Assembly: GCA_015709715.1 (NCBI GenBank)
Contig: CP054184.1
Coordinates: forward strand, 2,527,001-2,591,000
DNA from: Nitrospira sp.
Lineage (GTDB): Bacteria; Nitrospirota; Nitrospiria; Nitrospirales; Nitrospiraceae
Direction of reading: 5' to 3'
DNA length: 64,000 nucleotides
Position 1 is the stretch's first letter, and the number at the start of each line of letters is the position of its first letter. Below, piece after piece: positions 8,123 to 16,090 of this stretch. Under the pieces are notes generated by a model. That model made no database searches. It was not told where the DNA came from and saw nothing but the letters and a program-made list of their open reading frames with translations. The position numbers and the translations under genes were made by a program.

Positions 8123-9148
8123 TTACGGCTCTTTCGTCTCCGGCTCTCGACTGCCTGCTTGATAGGTGTGAAGCGTCGGCAGGGTTGAGCGTCCGTCGGG
8201 CAGCGGGACCAGTTGATACATCGATGTGAGGCGGTCTTGGTTGGGCGAGGAGGGGACCTCCTTGCCGGGTTCTTGCGGTACCCGATTGTAACCGGGCAGG
8301 AACGGCACTGTATGGGGCACCGGCGGTTTGGGCGGCTGCGGCGGAGTCTTTGCTCCCACAGCCTGTCGGGCGCTGCCGAGATGGGGATTGTCCGGATGCA
8401 GTTGCGCGGCCAGCAGGAGCAGCGCGTGAACCTGCGCAAGACCGCCTGCGGGGAAGGACTGACTAGTGGGCGCGGCGAGCACCCAATCGTTCCAGGCCTG
8501 GGCGACCAGAGCGTTCGACTGGACCTGATCCAGGAGGTCGTGCCGCCGTTGGGTGAGCTGTCGGTTCTGTTCCGGCGTGGCAGCGGTGGCGAGTGCCCGA
8601 TTGGCCGCCTGCAGGTCCTGTCGGAGGCGATCGACATCCTTTTTCAACGCGAGCAGTTCCTGCCGGGCGTCCTGATTTTCTCGGAGCGCGGTGATCGCCC
8701 GCGCCACGTCGTCGGTATCGACTTGGGCCGTCAAGGTGACGCGAATCACGGTTGCGCCGCTGTCCACGTCCGTGGTGACACGCTGGTCGAGAACCAGCAC
8801 CGTCCCGGCCGTGTAGCTCCGTAGTTCGTCCCTTGTGACGTCCAGGTTCCTGACGACCGTGACACTTTCTAAGTAAGTTGCGACCTGCTCCAGCGCTGCG
8901 CTCTTGGCCTGCTCGGTGGCGAGCCGGACGGCTTCTGCCCTGGTTTCGCCGGCGGCCAGGCGATGTTCGCCTTCCGCCGACACGATGCGAATGTCCGCTC
9001 GAGCCGGACTGCCCGTCAGCAATAGGAGGCCGATCAGGAATGGGAGGTGCAGACGTAAGGAAGGCGGCGTCGATTGCCGGTGAGACGGTCGTGGCCCTTG
9101 CGAATGATGCGGTTGACGCCCCATGCTCCTCACCGACGAGCTGCTCAT
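8123..9148 (-). CDS. Exported protein with FlgT-N-like domain and coiled coil
   Basis: Predicted 341-residue exported protein. After a signal peptide (hydrophobic LPFLIGLLLLTGSPARA, cleavage near residue 51) comes a domain with repeated Ala-rich helix and strand elements (residues 55-150) like the N-terminal domain of FlgT and related envelope proteins. A Leu/Gln/Arg-rich coiled coil follows (about 155-215), then a helical part with a Pro-rich C-terminal third. Two starts have ribosome sites: ATG 9148 (AGGGA) and ATG 9121 (GAGGAG); the second gives a more usual signal peptide length. It is transcribed with the LPP20-like gene directly downstream. No flagellar genes are seen in the window, so a flagellar role is not claimed. 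Confidence 0.65.
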   Translation of the reverse strand: MSSSSVRSMGRQPHHSQGPRPSHRQSTPPSLRLHLPFLIGLLLLTGSPARADIRIVSAEGEHRLAAGETRAEAVRLATEQAKSAALEQVATYLESVTVVRNLDVTRDELRSYTAGTVLVLDQRVTTDVDSGATVIRVTLTAQVDTDDVARAITALRENQDARQELLALKKDVDRLRQDLQAANRALATAATPEQNRQLTQRRHDLLDQVQSNALVAQAWNDWVLAAPTSQSFPAGGLAQVHALLLLAAQLHPDNPHLGSARQAVGAKTPPQPPKPPVPHTVPFLPGYNRVPQEPGKEVPSSPNQDRLTSMYQLVPLPDGRSTLPTLHTYQAGSREPETKEP

Positions 9149-9234
9149 GTGTCCCTGCCCGGTGGAAGATCACCGCTGCCCGTCAGGATAACATCGATCC
9201 CGCAGAATGCACCATGACGCGCGGTTTCGCGCCT

Positions 9235-9251
9235 TGTTTTCCCGGAAAACA
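9235..9251. promoter_or_regulatory. 17-base palindrome, candidate operator
   Basis: TGTTTTCC-C-GGAAAACA is a perfect 8+1+8 inverted repeat in the 159-base divergent intergenic region between the FlgT-like gene (minus) and the phosphatase-superfamily gene (plus). Size and symmetry fit a dimeric repressor site. No T tract follows directly, so a terminator is less likely. Confidence 0.4.
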
Positions 9252-9307
9252 GCATGCTAAGGTACCTTCTCTTCGCACTCTAACGCGATCCCGTCGTGAG
9301 GCAGGTA

Positions 9308-10354
9308 ATGAAATCTATCAGTCCTGTACGTTGCGCCCTGATGAGCCTGTCGATGGCCCTCGTGGGCACATTCGTCCTTTCCATATCCCATTCGTCCGCT
9401 TTGGCAGCTCGGGGGACCGCAGGGGCTCCGGCCGCGCCGTCCACGGAACAGCGAGCCGAACATGTCATCTTGTTCGTGCTCGAAGGGCTTGGCCAGGATT
9501 CCTTGAAGGCCGGCGCCATGCCCGTGTTGTCGTCGTTGGTGAAGGGTGGGGCCGTGACGTGGTCCGCCACCACCGTCGCACCCGCGCGGCGGTTGCCGAC
9601 GATGGCCTCGCTGGTGACGGGCATGCCGGTCGCCAAACATGGCATCAATTGGAATGTCTTTGAGTTCAGTCGTGGGTATCCCCGTGCCCCGACTGTCTTC
9701 GATTATCTGGATTTGAGCGGCGGCCGCGACAGCACCATTTTCTATATGGATGAGTCGTTGTACCAGCTCGCGAAACCGGAACCCTACACCGATTATCAAC
9801 TCTGCGGCGCGCTCCGGTCGGAATGTAATCCGGATCGGCTGGTCAGTTATGTGCGGGACTATTTCAAGAAGGCGACGAGCGGTTCCGGTTATGGTCATGC
9901 CATTCCGGCCCTGCCGCATTTTCTCGTCGTGCATTTGCCGACACCCGGCCGAGTCGGCGAGGCGCAGGGGTGGAAGTCTCAGGAATACACCACCGCGTTA
10001 AAAATGGTGGATAAGGCCATGGGCGCGGTACTTGATCTGTACCGCGAGTTCGGCCTGCTCAAACGGACCACGGTCTTTGCCACTTCGCTCAGCGCCGTCG
10101 GCGAGACCCAGTTCTCCTCGGGCGAGGTGCCGGGGGATCCAGCCAAGAATCTCCCGATGGTTCCCTGGATCGCGTCAGGAGTCGGGATCAAGGCTGGTTA
10201 TGCGATCCGCCAGCCGGTGTCGATTCTGGATACGGGGGCCACGGTCATGCGGGCGCTAGGACTGCAGACCCATACGGAGTGGGAAAGTCATCCGGTGGAG
10301 GAGATCTTCACCGCGACCTTCTCCCCGGCTCCGAAGACTCCATTGTTGCAATAG
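9308..10354 (+). CDS. Exported alkaline-phosphatase-superfamily protein, probable pseudoenzyme
   Basis: Predicted 348-residue exported protein with a signal peptide (hydrophobic MSLSMALVGTFVLSI, Ala-x-Ala near residue 34). The N-terminal part VILFVLEGLGQDSL, then RRLPTMASLVTGMPVAKHGI (residues 94-113), is the pattern of type I phosphodiesterase/nucleotide pyrophosphatases. However, the first metal-binding Asp is Glu59, the usual D-x-x-G-H segment reads LPTPGRVGE, and the usual D-H-G strand reads FATSLSAVGE. Most zinc ligands are therefore missing although the putative Thr nucleophile (Thr98) is kept. The ATG at 9308 has GAGG upstream and is preferred to a GTG at 9296. It heads a same-strand run that continues through an exported protein into five HEAT-repeat genes. 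Confidence 0.75.
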   Translation: MKSISPVRCALMSLSMALVGTFVLSISHSSALAARGTAGAPAAPSTEQRAEHVILFVLEGLGQDSLKAGAMPVLSSLVKGGAVTWSATTVAPARRLPTMASLVTGMPVAKHGINWNVFEFSRGYPRAPTVFDYLDLSGGRDSTIFYMDESLYQLAKPEPYTDYQLCGALRSECNPDRLVSYVRDYFKKATSGSGYGHAIPALPHFLVVHLPTPGRVGEAQGWKSQEYTTALKMVDKAMGAVLDLYREFGLLKRTTVFATSLSAVGETQFSSGEVPGDPAKNLPMVPWIASGVGIKAGYAIRQPVSILDTGATVMRALGLQTHTEWESHPVEEIFTATFSPAPKTPLLQ

Positions 10355-10361
10355 AGGTGCT

Positions 10362-10844
10362 ATGGCATCGTCATCATCTATAGGTTTCTCTCGGCGACCG
10401 ATTGCCTTGTTCGTCTTGGGTTTGACGGCGGCCTCTCTGGTGAGCGGGCCGGCGGCTGCCGGGCCTCCACCGGCCTATACCAAAGAGCACGCGATTACGA
10501 TCGACCCGACTCCGTTGGTGCCGCAATCCTGGTGGCAAGTGCCAGGGGTGACACCGCAGTTGTGGACCTTGGACCCGGAGACATCCGATGCGTATCGGAC
10601 TACCGAGGTGCGGGAGTTGAAGCTCAAGCCAGGGCAATATAAATTCGTCAGTTTCACGTTCGATTTTCCCTTCAGCGTCAATTTGGATGGGAGATTGGAG
10701 TACTCCAAGTCACTCGATCAATGTGTGGACGGTCGCGGCACCCAGACATTGGTGGTGCGATGCAAACGTACCTATCCGCACGGTGGGCAGCGGGATCCCT
10801 ATTACGGCAACAGCGAGGTTGGTGATGGCACAGGCACTCGATGA
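10362..10844 (+). CDS. Small exported protein of unknown function
   Basis: Predicted 160-residue exported protein with signal peptide (hydrophobic IALFVLGLTAASLVSG, cleavage near residue 33). The mature part contains paired Trp residues (SWWQVPG), beta-rich stretches and two Cys (in DQCVDG and VVRCKR) that could form a disulfide. I recognise no family. It starts 7 bases after the phosphatase-superfamily gene, and its 3' end overlaps the first HEAT-repeat gene by 20 bases, which ties it to the same transcript. The function is unknown; periplasmic location is inferred from the signal peptide. Confidence 0.65.
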   Translation: MASSSSIGFSRRPIALFVLGLTAASLVSGPAAAGPPPAYTKEHAITIDPTPLVPQSWWQVPGVTPQLWTLDPETSDAYRTTEVRELKLKPGQYKFVSFTFDFPFSVNLDGRLEYSKSLDQCVDGRGTQTLVVRCKRTYPHGGQRDPYYGNSEVGDGTGTR

Positions 10845-12192
10845 CCTTCTCGATGCGCTTGAGGACGCAGACGATGCCACTCGTGAAGAGGCGGCAAAGG
10901 CGCTGGCGGAGCTAGGCGACCCCTCAACCTTGGATGCGCTGGTTGGCGCCTGCGGGGATGAGTACTGGTCCGTGCGAGCTCGGGCGGGATGGGGGGTGGC
11001 CAAGATCGGCGGACCGAAAGCCGTCGACGCCCTCATGGGCCTGTTCAACGACCCGATCATGGAAGTCCGCAATGAAGCCGTGGCCGCGGTCGTGTCCTTG
11101 GGGACGGGGCTCATAGACCGGCTCCTGGCGGCCTTGAAGGACGAACGGTGGCGTGTGCGGGAACATGCGGCGAAGGCCTGCGGCGACCTGCGCGATCGGC
11201 GGTCCGTCGACGGACTGGTCTTCGCGTGTCGTGATCGGGACGGTGCGGTGAAAAGCGCGGCGGCAGAGGCACTCGGAAAAATCGGCGACCCCAAGGCGGT
11301 TCCGGCCTTGCTGAAGCTGTTCCGCGACTCCTCGAAAATCGTCCGCGAAACCGCAGGTATTGCCTTGGTGGCCATCGGGCAGCCTTCCGTAGATTTGCTG
11401 ATAGAGACCTTGAGCGATAAGGACTACGTTGTCCGTTGTCATGCAGCCCGTGCTCTGGGTGGCATGACCACCGACTATCAAATCGGACGGAGTTGGGTGC
11501 GCGAGCCGCGAGTGGTCGATGCCCTGATCGGCGCCTTGAAGGATCCGGACCGTGCCGTCCGGGAAGATGCCACGATTGCCTTGGGCATGATCGGCGATCC
11601 GCGCGCGATCGATGCGTTACTCGAAGCCATGAAGGACGGGGCGGTCAAGCGCCATGCCATCGCGTCGTTGGGCATGATCGGCGACCCCCGTGCCCTGCCG
11701 GCCGTGCTGGCCGCCCTCAAGGGGAAGGGAATTCGGCAGGAGGGTACTCCGACGCCCGGCTGCATCGTCAGCGAAGATGCCTTCATCAAGGAGGCGGCGG
11801 CCACCGCCCTTGGGCACTTCCGGGACCCGCGTGTGATCCCCGACCTCATCATGCTGCTCAAAGACGGCGTGTTGCGGGAGAAGGCGGCGGCGGCGCTGGT
11901 GTTGATCGGCGATTCGGCCATCGAACCCCTGGTGTCGTTCCTCTATGATCCCAAGGCCTCCGAGGTCGAATCCGAGGGCGAGCGCGTCTTGTCCTATGCC
12001 TCTGTTCGGTTGACCGCCAAGGACTCGCTCCGTCTCCTGGTCATCGAGACGTTGGAAAAGCTGGGATGGACGCCATCCGACGACGACACCGTGGACTCCA
12101 GTCAAGCGGACAACCTCCGTGTCGATCGGCCCCTGGGTGATACGGGCCGGTTTGGTCCCAGCGGGGACTTTGCCAAGGGGTCCGTCCGGTAG
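10825..12192 (+). CDS. HEAT-repeat protein 1 (PBS-lyase-type repeats)
   Basis: Predicted 455-residue cytoplasmic protein built almost wholly from about twelve HEAT-like repeats of 30-31 residues with the consensus (D/S)P.AV.AL...L.D....VR..AA.ALG.IGD. One insertion (about residues 214-230) and a loop rich in Gly/Pro/Thr (near 305) break the series. Such solenoids bind other proteins. The last repeat ends ETLEKLGWTP, followed by a disordered acidic tail. The start at ATG 10825 has GAGG 8 bases upstream and lies inside the end of the preceding gene. It is the first of five adjacent HEAT genes. No enzymatic domain is visible. Confidence 0.85.
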   Translation: MAQALDDLLDALEDADDATREEAAKALAELGDPSTLDALVGACGDEYWSVRARAGWGVAKIGGPKAVDALMGLFNDPIMEVRNEAVAAVVSLGTGLIDRLLAALKDERWRVREHAAKACGDLRDRRSVDGLVFACRDRDGAVKSAAAEALGKIGDPKAVPALLKLFRDSSKIVRETAGIALVAIGQPSVDLLIETLSDKDYVVRCHAARALGGMTTDYQIGRSWVREPRVVDALIGALKDPDRAVREDATIALGMIGDPRAIDALLEAMKDGAVKRHAIASLGMIGDPRALPAVLAALKGKGIRQEGTPTPGCIVSEDAFIKEAAATALGHFRDPRVIPDLIMLLKDGVLREKAAAALVLIGDSAIEPLVSFLYDPKASEVESEGERVLSYASVRLTAKDSLRLLVIETLEKLGWTPSDDDTVDSSQADNLRVDRPLGDTGRFGPSGDFAKGSVR

Positions 12193-12282
12193 CGTGGTCG
12201 GTCCATCGTGCTCTCCGTTCCCTTCCTTATCGACCGGCGGCGTCGCGTGCTGTCGAGGCCGGTCCGCACGAGTCAGCGCGCG

Positions 12283-12311
12283 TTGACCCTTCAAAAAAAC
12301 CTGTGTTAAGG
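12283..12311 (+). promoter_or_regulatory. Possible promoter of HEAT-repeat gene 2
   Basis: TTGACC, a 17-base spacer and TTAAGG lie in the 146-base gap before the second HEAT gene. The -35 is good and the -10 poor, so this may be a weak internal promoter of the cassette. Confidence 0.3.
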
Positions 12312-12338
12312 TCGATGGCTTCTGGAGTCCGAGGGACC

Positions 12339-13421
12339 ATGGCCGACACCATCAGCGAACAGATCGCCGCCCTCTCGGATGAGGATTGGGCTATCCGAGA
12401 AGAGGCCGCGGCCCTGTTGGGATCGCTCAAGGATCCACGGGCGGTCTTGCCCCTGACGAGAGCCCTCCATGATACCGACCGCGCCGTGCGCGACGCCGCG
12501 ATCGGAGCCTTGGCTTCCATCGGAGAACCCTCGATGATGGCCTTGGCGACCTGTCTCACCGATCCCGCGCTGCATGTGCAGGAGGCGGCATCGGCGGTGC
12601 TGGCGACCCTGGCTGACTCCCGGGTGTTTGTGCCGTTGGTTGAGGCTTTAGGGAGTCGGGACTGGATCGTCCGTATGCATGCCGCCAAGGGCTTGGGACG
12701 AATCGGGGATCCGTCTGCCGTGTCGGCCTTGATGCCTCTGTTGCAGGACAAGGTCAAGGCCGTTCGCGAGGAAGCGGCCGCCGCCCTCGCCGCGCTCGGA
12801 ACAGCGGCCGTGGCTGCGTTGATCGACGCGCTGCAGCATGAAGAATGGCTGGTGCGGCTGCATGCGATCGAGGCGTTGGGGAAACTGAAGTCTCCGGAGG
12901 CAGTGGAGCCGCTGCTGCGGACCTTGTTCAATGATCGGGATTCGGCCGTCCGCGAAGATGTGGTCCGTGCGCTGGGTGCGATCGGCGACGCCAGGGCGGT
13001 GGACTATTTGGTGTTGATTATGAAAGAGCCGAGCCTGCGGCTTTATGCTGTTGAAGCACTCGGCCACATCGGGGATCCCCGAGCCGTTCCTATCCTGCGC
13101 CTCATCGTGGAGGGGGCTCCGCAGGGCGAACCGAGCCGTCCGACCGCCGCTTGCGCCGACGGTTGGACCGATGAGATGGCCACGATGGGGATGGCGGCTC
13201 GCGCATTGGGTATGATTGCCGACGCGGATGCCATTCCATCGTTGTTGGTGGCCTTGCGCAACACGGTGACTCGCGCGGAAGCGGCAGCCTCATTGGCCAA
13301 GTTCGGGCCGTCGGTCATTCCATCGTTGCTGTCGATGCTGTCCGCCGAGCGTGATGAGAACATCCGATACCACGTCCGGGAAACCCTGACGGCCGTGGGA
13401 TGGCGCCCGGGACGGATGTGA
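12339..13421 (+). CDS. HEAT-repeat protein 2
   Basis: Predicted 360-residue all-helical HEAT solenoid of about ten to eleven repeats with the pattern VR..AA.ALG.IGDP.AV..L. The ATG at 12339 has a strong GAGGG ribosome site 4 bases upstream and replaces an upstream in-frame ATG-less extension starting at 12303. A less regular insert (about residues 255-285, containing several Met and one Cys) interrupts the repeats near the C terminus. The protein ends ETLTAVGWRPGRM, the same ending style as HEAT proteins 1, 4 and 5. No signal peptide, so it acts in the cytoplasm. Partner unknown. Confidence 0.85.
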   Translation: MADTISEQIAALSDEDWAIREEAAALLGSLKDPRAVLPLTRALHDTDRAVRDAAIGALASIGEPSMMALATCLTDPALHVQEAASAVLATLADSRVFVPLVEALGSRDWIVRMHAAKGLGRIGDPSAVSALMPLLQDKVKAVREEAAAALAALGTAAVAALIDALQHEEWLVRLHAIEALGKLKSPEAVEPLLRTLFNDRDSAVREDVVRALGAIGDARAVDYLVLIMKEPSLRLYAVEALGHIGDPRAVPILRLIVEGAPQGEPSRPTAACADGWTDEMATMGMAARALGMIADADAIPSLLVALRNTVTRAEAAASLAKFGPSVIPSLLSMLSAERDENIRYHVRETLTAVGWRPGRM

Positions 13422-13465
13422 GCCGGCCGGTGAGCTATGGTGTGAAGGTCGGCGGGTGATGGGAG

Positions 13466-14566
13466 ATGCCTAAAGAGACGATCGAGACACTGGTCTCCGA
13501 GCTGACCCACGAGGAGGAGTGGCGGCGCATGCGGGCGACAGCCGCCTGCTTGGCCGGCGGGCCTCGTGCAGTGCGGGCTCTGACGGGCGTATTGCGAGCC
13601 GGGGACGGCCCGTTGCGCGTCGAAGCGGCTGCGATGTTATCCCGCATCAAGGACCCGGCGGCGGGGCCGGCCTTGGTCGGCCTACTGGGCGATACCGACG
13701 ATGCGGTGCGTCGAGCCGGGTTTGCCGCGCTGGAGCAGATGGCCGGTGTGCTCAACGACGAAACGGCGGCGGGTTTGGTCCGCCATCTGCATGAATCGTC
13801 CGGCGACGACGTGCGGATGCGCGTGCGCCACTTGTTGGGGTTGATCCCCAATGCCATTGCGCCGCTGTGCGAGATGCTCCGCCATCCGGAGAGCGAAGCC
13901 CAGGTGACGGCTGCGACGATTCTCGAGCACTTGCTCGATCCTCGTTCCGCGGACGGATTGATCGATGCCATGGCATCCCCGACCGTCCGCGACATCGCCG
14001 TGCGGACGCTGAAGAAACTGGGTGCCATTCGTGAGCGGATCGACGACGCGTTCAATGCCTTACGGGATATCGAGGGCGCGAGCGAACGGGAAGAGGCCAG
14101 GATGGCGACGGTCATGGACCTGCTCGGAATCGGGCGGCCCAGCGTCGAGATCCTGATCGAGTATTTGGAAGACGACGACTGGGTGGTGCGCGAGGCCGCT
14201 GCGGACTTGCTCGGCAAGATCGGTGACGTGCGCGCCGTGGAACCGCTCATGAAACGGCTGCAGGTGGATAAGGATACCGGCGTCAAAGAATATGCGCTCA
14301 AATCGCTGGGCCTCATCGGCGATCCGCGTCCGGCGCAGCTCTACATCGAAGCGATTCCGATTCGACCCTTGCGTGTGATCGCGATCGAATCGTTGGCCAA
14401 GATCAAAGACGTGGAGGTTCTGCGCCCGCATAGCGAGTTGTTCAACCGGTTGCGGACTGACCGGGATGGTATCGTCTCATACAGTGCCGGGCTCATTGCA
14501 GACAAACTTGCCGCGCTGGAAGGCGCGCAACCGGTCGGACAGGAGGATGCGGAGGATCATGAATGA
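13466..14566 (+). CDS. HEAT-repeat protein 3
   Basis: Predicted 366-residue HEAT-repeat protein. The repeats are more divergent than in its neighbours: the first half keeps L..D.D..VR.A...AL spacing, and the second half has clear repeats (VREAAADLLGKIGDVRAVEP, then ALKSLGLIGDPRPAQLY). The middle (about residues 170-215) is helical and charged. It does not end in the Gly-Trp-x-Pro motif of the others but in an acidic tail. The stop codon overlaps the next gene's ATG by 8 bases (ATGAATGA), which indicates translational coupling. Scaffold role inferred from fold only. Confidence 0.82.
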   Translation: MPKETIETLVSELTHEEEWRRMRATAACLAGGPRAVRALTGVLRAGDGPLRVEAAAMLSRIKDPAAGPALVGLLGDTDDAVRRAGFAALEQMAGVLNDETAAGLVRHLHESSGDDVRMRVRHLLGLIPNAIAPLCEMLRHPESEAQVTAATILEHLLDPRSADGLIDAMASPTVRDIAVRTLKKLGAIRERIDDAFNALRDIEGASEREEARMATVMDLLGIGRPSVEILIEYLEDDDWVVREAAADLLGKIGDVRAVEPLMKRLQVDKDTGVKEYALKSLGLIGDPRPAQLYIEAIPIRPLRVIAIESLAKIKDVEVLRPHSELFNRLRTDRDGIVSYSAGLIADKLAALEGAQPVGQEDAEDHE

Positions 14567-15320
14567 GGCCGAAAGAATCCAACAGTTGATCGCGGCTCTT
14601 CGGGACGAGAACGAAGCGTTGCGGGACCATGCGATGGCGAGCTTGGGCCAGATGGGGAGTGAAGCGGTGCCGCAATTGATCGGCCTGATGGCGGACGAGG
14701 ATGTCGTGATTCGTGAAGCGGCCACGACCGCCGTCGTCCGCATCGGGCCCGTGGCGTTCGATCAGTTGCTGGAGGCGTTACAGGACGACGAATGGGCCAT
14801 TCGCGAGCAGGCGGCGAACGCACTCGGGCGTCTGCGTGATCCGCGGGCGGTCGATCCGTTGATGCGGGCGCTCAAGGATAAAGACGGCGCCGTTCGAACC
14901 GCCGCGGTGTGGGCGTTGGAGCGCATCGGCGATTCGAGGGCGACGCCGGGTCTGATCGAGGCCTTGGGGGATGGCACGCTCCGCGAAGATGTCGCGCGAG
15001 TGTTGAAGAAGATCGGAGACAGCCGGGCGGTCGATGCCTTGATCGACGGTCTGCTGGGTCCCAACTGGATGGTGCGCCGTCATGCTGCCGAGGCCTTGGG
15101 CAAAATCGGCGACCCTCGGAGCACCCAGGCGTTGATCCAATCATTGCAGGATGAAGACTGGCTCGTGCGCCGGAATGCTGCGGAATCACTCGCGCGGCTG
15201 GGGGCGAAACAGGCCATCGAACCCTTGTTGCCCCTGTTGGAAGACGAAAATACCATGGTCCAGGAAACGGTCGAAGGTGTGCTTGCGAGTTTAGGATGGA
15301 AAGAGGCGACCTCGTCATAA
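14559..15320 (+). CDS. HEAT-repeat protein 4
   Basis: Predicted 253-residue protein of about eight very regular HEAT repeats, each near 31 residues, with LRDPRAVDPL and IGDPRSTQAL type turns. The ATG at 14559 is preceded by GGAGGA and overlaps the stop of HEAT gene 3. It ends GVLASLGWKEATSS, again a Leu-Gly-Trp ending. The regularity of the repeats suggests a single continuous superhelix without extra domains. Cytoplasmic, partner unknown. Confidence 0.85.
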   Translation: MNEAERIQQLIAALRDENEALRDHAMASLGQMGSEAVPQLIGLMADEDVVIREAATTAVVRIGPVAFDQLLEALQDDEWAIREQAANALGRLRDPRAVDPLMRALKDKDGAVRTAAVWALERIGDSRATPGLIEALGDGTLREDVARVLKKIGDSRAVDALIDGLLGPNWMVRRHAAEALGKIGDPRSTQALIQSLQDEDWLVRRNAAESLARLGAKQAIEPLLPLLEDENTMVQETVEGVLASLGWKEATSS

Positions 15321-15341
15321 CCGCATAAAAGGAACTCAATT

Positions 15342-16052
15342 ATGGCAGATGAAGCACCGGTAAAACTGATTCAAATCGGACCGAAGGGCGGACCCAAGAA
15401 AGACGGGTTCAATTTGGTGACAGAACGGGTGGTCGCCGTCAATCCGGAGGCCCGACAATTGGAGGTGGAACTTCTGGCCTACGACGGCAAGACCGTCGTG
15501 CTCGACGTCGGCGAAGAGGCGCTGGAAGACTTCCTCAAGATCAAGCCCGGTGATGGGGCGACGATTCGGGTGGTCGAAGAAGGCGGCAAGCGCGTCGCCA
15601 AGAGCTTTCGGGTTCGTGCGAAGGACCCCAACGCCGCCAAGGCCGATGCCATGTTGGTGGACCTGAAGGACTCGCATTGGCTCAACCGCAAATATGCGGC
15701 GGAGGTGCTCGGGGAGCTGAAGGATCCGCGGGCGGTCGAGCCGTTGGTCGGCGCCCTCACGGATGAGGTGGGCGATGTGCGGCAACGGGCTTATGATTCG
15801 TTGATCAAGATCGGCGGGGTGGCCGTGCCGTCACTGGTGCCGTTGTTGGTGTCGGAAGAGGACGAGGTCCGTCAGTCCGCGACGGAAATCATCCGCAAAA
15901 TCGGCAAGCCGGCCGTCGAACCCCTGGCTACCGCATTGGCGGAAGCCGATGATCGGTTGCGGACGAGAATTATGAAGGTCCTCGACCGGATGGGCTATAA
16001 ACCGAAGCCCAAAGAGAGTGTGGGGGCTGAAGCCACGAAATTGATTGGATAA
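15342..16052 (+). CDS. HEAT-repeat protein 5 with N-terminal beta domain
   Basis: Predicted 236-residue protein with two parts. Residues 1-100 are beta-rich (VERVVAVN-like strands followed by DGKTVVLDVGEEAL and DGATIRVVEEGGKRVAKSF) and look like a small barrel; the remainder is four HEAT repeats (residues about 105-225) ending KVLDRMGYKPKP. The N-terminal part sets it apart from the four other HEAT proteins and may give the binding specificity. It is last in the cassette, and a 12-base perfect hairpin lies 9 bases after its stop codon. Function unknown. Confidence 0.8.
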   Translation: MADEAPVKLIQIGPKGGPKKDGFNLVTERVVAVNPEARQLEVELLAYDGKTVVLDVGEEALEDFLKIKPGDGATIRVVEEGGKRVAKSFRVRAKDPNAAKADAMLVDLKDSHWLNRKYAAEVLGELKDPRAVEPLVGALTDEVGDVRQRAYDSLIKIGGVAVPSLVPLLVSEEDEVRQSATEIIRKIGKPAVEPLATALAEADDRLRTRIMKVLDRMGYKPKPKESVGAEATKLIG

Positions 16053-16060
16053 ATGGTGTG

Positions 16061-16090
16061 AGGAGCCGGCCGATTAGACGGCCGGCTCCT
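16061..16090. terminator. Bidirectional hairpin terminator between HEAT cassette and ugd
   Basis: A perfect 12-base stem (AGGAGCCGGCCG / CGGCCGGCTCCT) with loop ATTAGA lies between two convergent genes and overlaps the last codons of ugd. There is no long T tract on either side, so it may act as a transcript end or roadblock for both directions. Confidence 0.7.
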
